Assembly (NCBI GenBank): GCA_005882055.1
Contig: VBGQ01000041.1
Coordinates: forward strand, 1-5,776
DNA from: Chloroflexota bacterium
GTDB taxonomy: Bacteria; Chloroflexota; Limnocylindria; QHBO01
Direction of reading: 5' to 3'
Length of the DNA: 5,776 bases
The notes under the pieces were generated by a model. The model was not told the DNA's origin, made no database searches, and saw only the letters and a list, made by a program, of their open reading frames with translations. Position numbers and translations under genes: made by a program. Position 1 is the first letter of the stretch. Every line of letters starts with the position of its first letter. Positions 5,056-5,776 of this stretch are shown here, one piece after another.

Positions 5056-5061
5056 AGGATA
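5056..5061 (-). promoter_or_regulatory. Possible -10 element just upstream of the thioesterase gene
   Basis: On the - strand TATCCT fits TANNNT and ends eight bases before the ATG at 5047, in a 35-bp gap that lacks a ribosome-binding site. It could drive a near-leaderless transcript of the thioesterase apart from the peptidase. TANNNT is short and occurs often by chance. Confidence 0.18.
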
Positions 5062-5082
5062 GACCGACTCGGGCGCGCAGGC

Positions 5083-5776
5083 TCAGGACTCGATGGCCGC
5101 GAATTCCTGCAGGAAGCGACCGGTCACCTTCGCGGCCCGCCGCATCAGCTCGAGGTCGTAGCTCTCGTTCGGCGCGTGGGCACGCACTTCGGGGTCTCCG
5201 GCGCCGATCGTCACCATGGGGAGCTGGTGCGGCGCGCAGACCTGGTGCATCGGCGCGGTGCCGCCGGCGCTGAACCAGCGGAGCGGCTGCTCGTCGAAGA
5301 CGCCGGCGTGCGCCCTCTCGGCGGCGTCGACGATGGGGTCGTTGATGGATGTCCAATACGGATGCTCGCCGCGGTGCACGGTCATGGTCACGTCCTGGAA
5401 TCCTCGCTGATCCAGGTGCTCGCGCACCCGCTCGACGATGCGGGCTGGGTCCTGGTTGGGAATGAGCCGCATGTCGACCTTGGCGAAGGCGTTCGCCGGC
5501 GTGATGGTCTTCACGCCTGCATCGGTCCAGCCTGAGCTGATGCCGGAAATGTTGCAGGTTGGCTGGAAGGTATCGGCCACCTGCGCCGCCCAGCCTGTGC
5601 GGCCGCCAACAAACTCGCGGATTTCGTAGATCCGCTTGATCTCGGCCTCCTCGAAGGGGAGCGTGCGGAGGTGATCGAGCTGCTCCTGCGTTGGCTGTGC
5701 GAGGTCATCGTTGAAGCCATCGATGAGCACGGTCCCGTCGGGAGCTCGCAGCGTGGCGAGCGCCTCGATCAGCCGC
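5083..5776 (-). CDS. M20 family dipeptidase/deacylase, C-terminal part (5' end outside the window)
   Basis: The frame stays open to the window edge, so the start lies beyond 5776. The visible 230 residues are the end of the protein. They begin RLIEALATLRAPDGTVLIDGF, which matches the linker before the dimerisation domain of M20 dipeptidases; the GTG at 5728-5730 is therefore an internal valine codon. The segment FQPTCNISGISSGW and the ITPANAFAKVDMRLIPNQDP block (with GVK between) are typical of the dimerisation (lid) domain. The C-terminal catalytic part has SAGGTAPM (visible residues 169-176) and AHAPNESYDL, where His200 is the conserved C-terminal metal-site histidine. The N-terminal metal ligands and catalytic glutamates are outside the window. 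Members are zinc-dependent dipeptidases or amidohydrolases; the substrate cannot be assigned. It probably forms an operon with the thioesterase 35 bp downstream. Confidence 0.95.
   Translation of the reverse strand, partial: RLIEALATLRAPDGTVLIDGFNDDLAQPTQEQLDHLRTLPFEEAEIKRIYEIREFVGGRTGWAAQVADTFQPTCNISGISSGWTDAGVKTITPANAFAKVDMRLIPNQDPARIVERVREHLDQRGFQDVTMTVHRGEHPYWTSINDPIVDAAERAHAGVFDEQPLRWFSAGGTAPMHQVCAPHQLPMVTIGAGDPEVRAHAPNESYDLELMRRAAKVTGRFLQEFAAIES

Noticed and set aside
5048..5356. Open frame extending the thioesterase upstream on the - strand to 5356
   Set aside because: It lies inside the conserved M20 peptidase coding region in another frame and is Arg-rich shadow sequence.
5728..5730. 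GTG as the start of the M20 peptidase
   Set aside because: The frame stays open to the window edge, and the 15 upstream residues match the family, so this is an internal valine.

Overview
This is a GC-rich, gene-dense bacterial chromosomal fragment with no mobile elements, RNA genes or CRISPR. Base composition, the style of the membrane c-di-GMP protein and the absence of Gram-negative envelope genes fit a soil or freshwater Chloroflexota (Limnocylindria/Ellin6529-like) or an actinobacterium. No marker gene settles the taxonomy, so this is an inference.

Layout. On the + strand from the left: a DoxX-family membrane protein (11-532), a 32-residue Lys/Ala/Pro protein (616-714) with a strong ribosome-binding site, and a carboxymuconolactone-decarboxylase/AhpD-type peroxidase-related protein (752-1315). 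Converging on these from the - strand is msrA, methionine sulfoxide reductase A (1312-1977); the two stop codons share one CTAG. A 167-bp divergent intergenic region (1978-2144) follows. It holds a candidate leaderless promoter for msrA, a partial match to the DosR/DevR dyad and a 10-bp perfect palindrome. The largest gene (2145-4535, +) encodes a membrane sensor with PAS, GGDEF and EAL domains for cyclic di-GMP turnover. Its 3' end overlaps by 46 bp the end of a - strand hot-dog-fold acyl thioesterase gene (4490-5047). Upstream of that on the same strand, 35 bp away, is the C-terminal part of an M20 dipeptidase-like gene (5083-5776) that runs off the window.

How the genes fit together. The left block (DoxX, AhpD-like, MsrA) has a redox or oxidative-damage theme, but all three are common families and joint function is inferred from proximity only. 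The c-di-GMP protein is a self-contained signalling unit. The thioesterase and peptidase look like a two-gene metabolic transcript.

I did not find a clearly new biological system. The items most worth a second look are the histone-H1-tail-like micro-protein, the DosR-like box upstream of the c-di-GMP gene, and the leaderless-type start of msrA.
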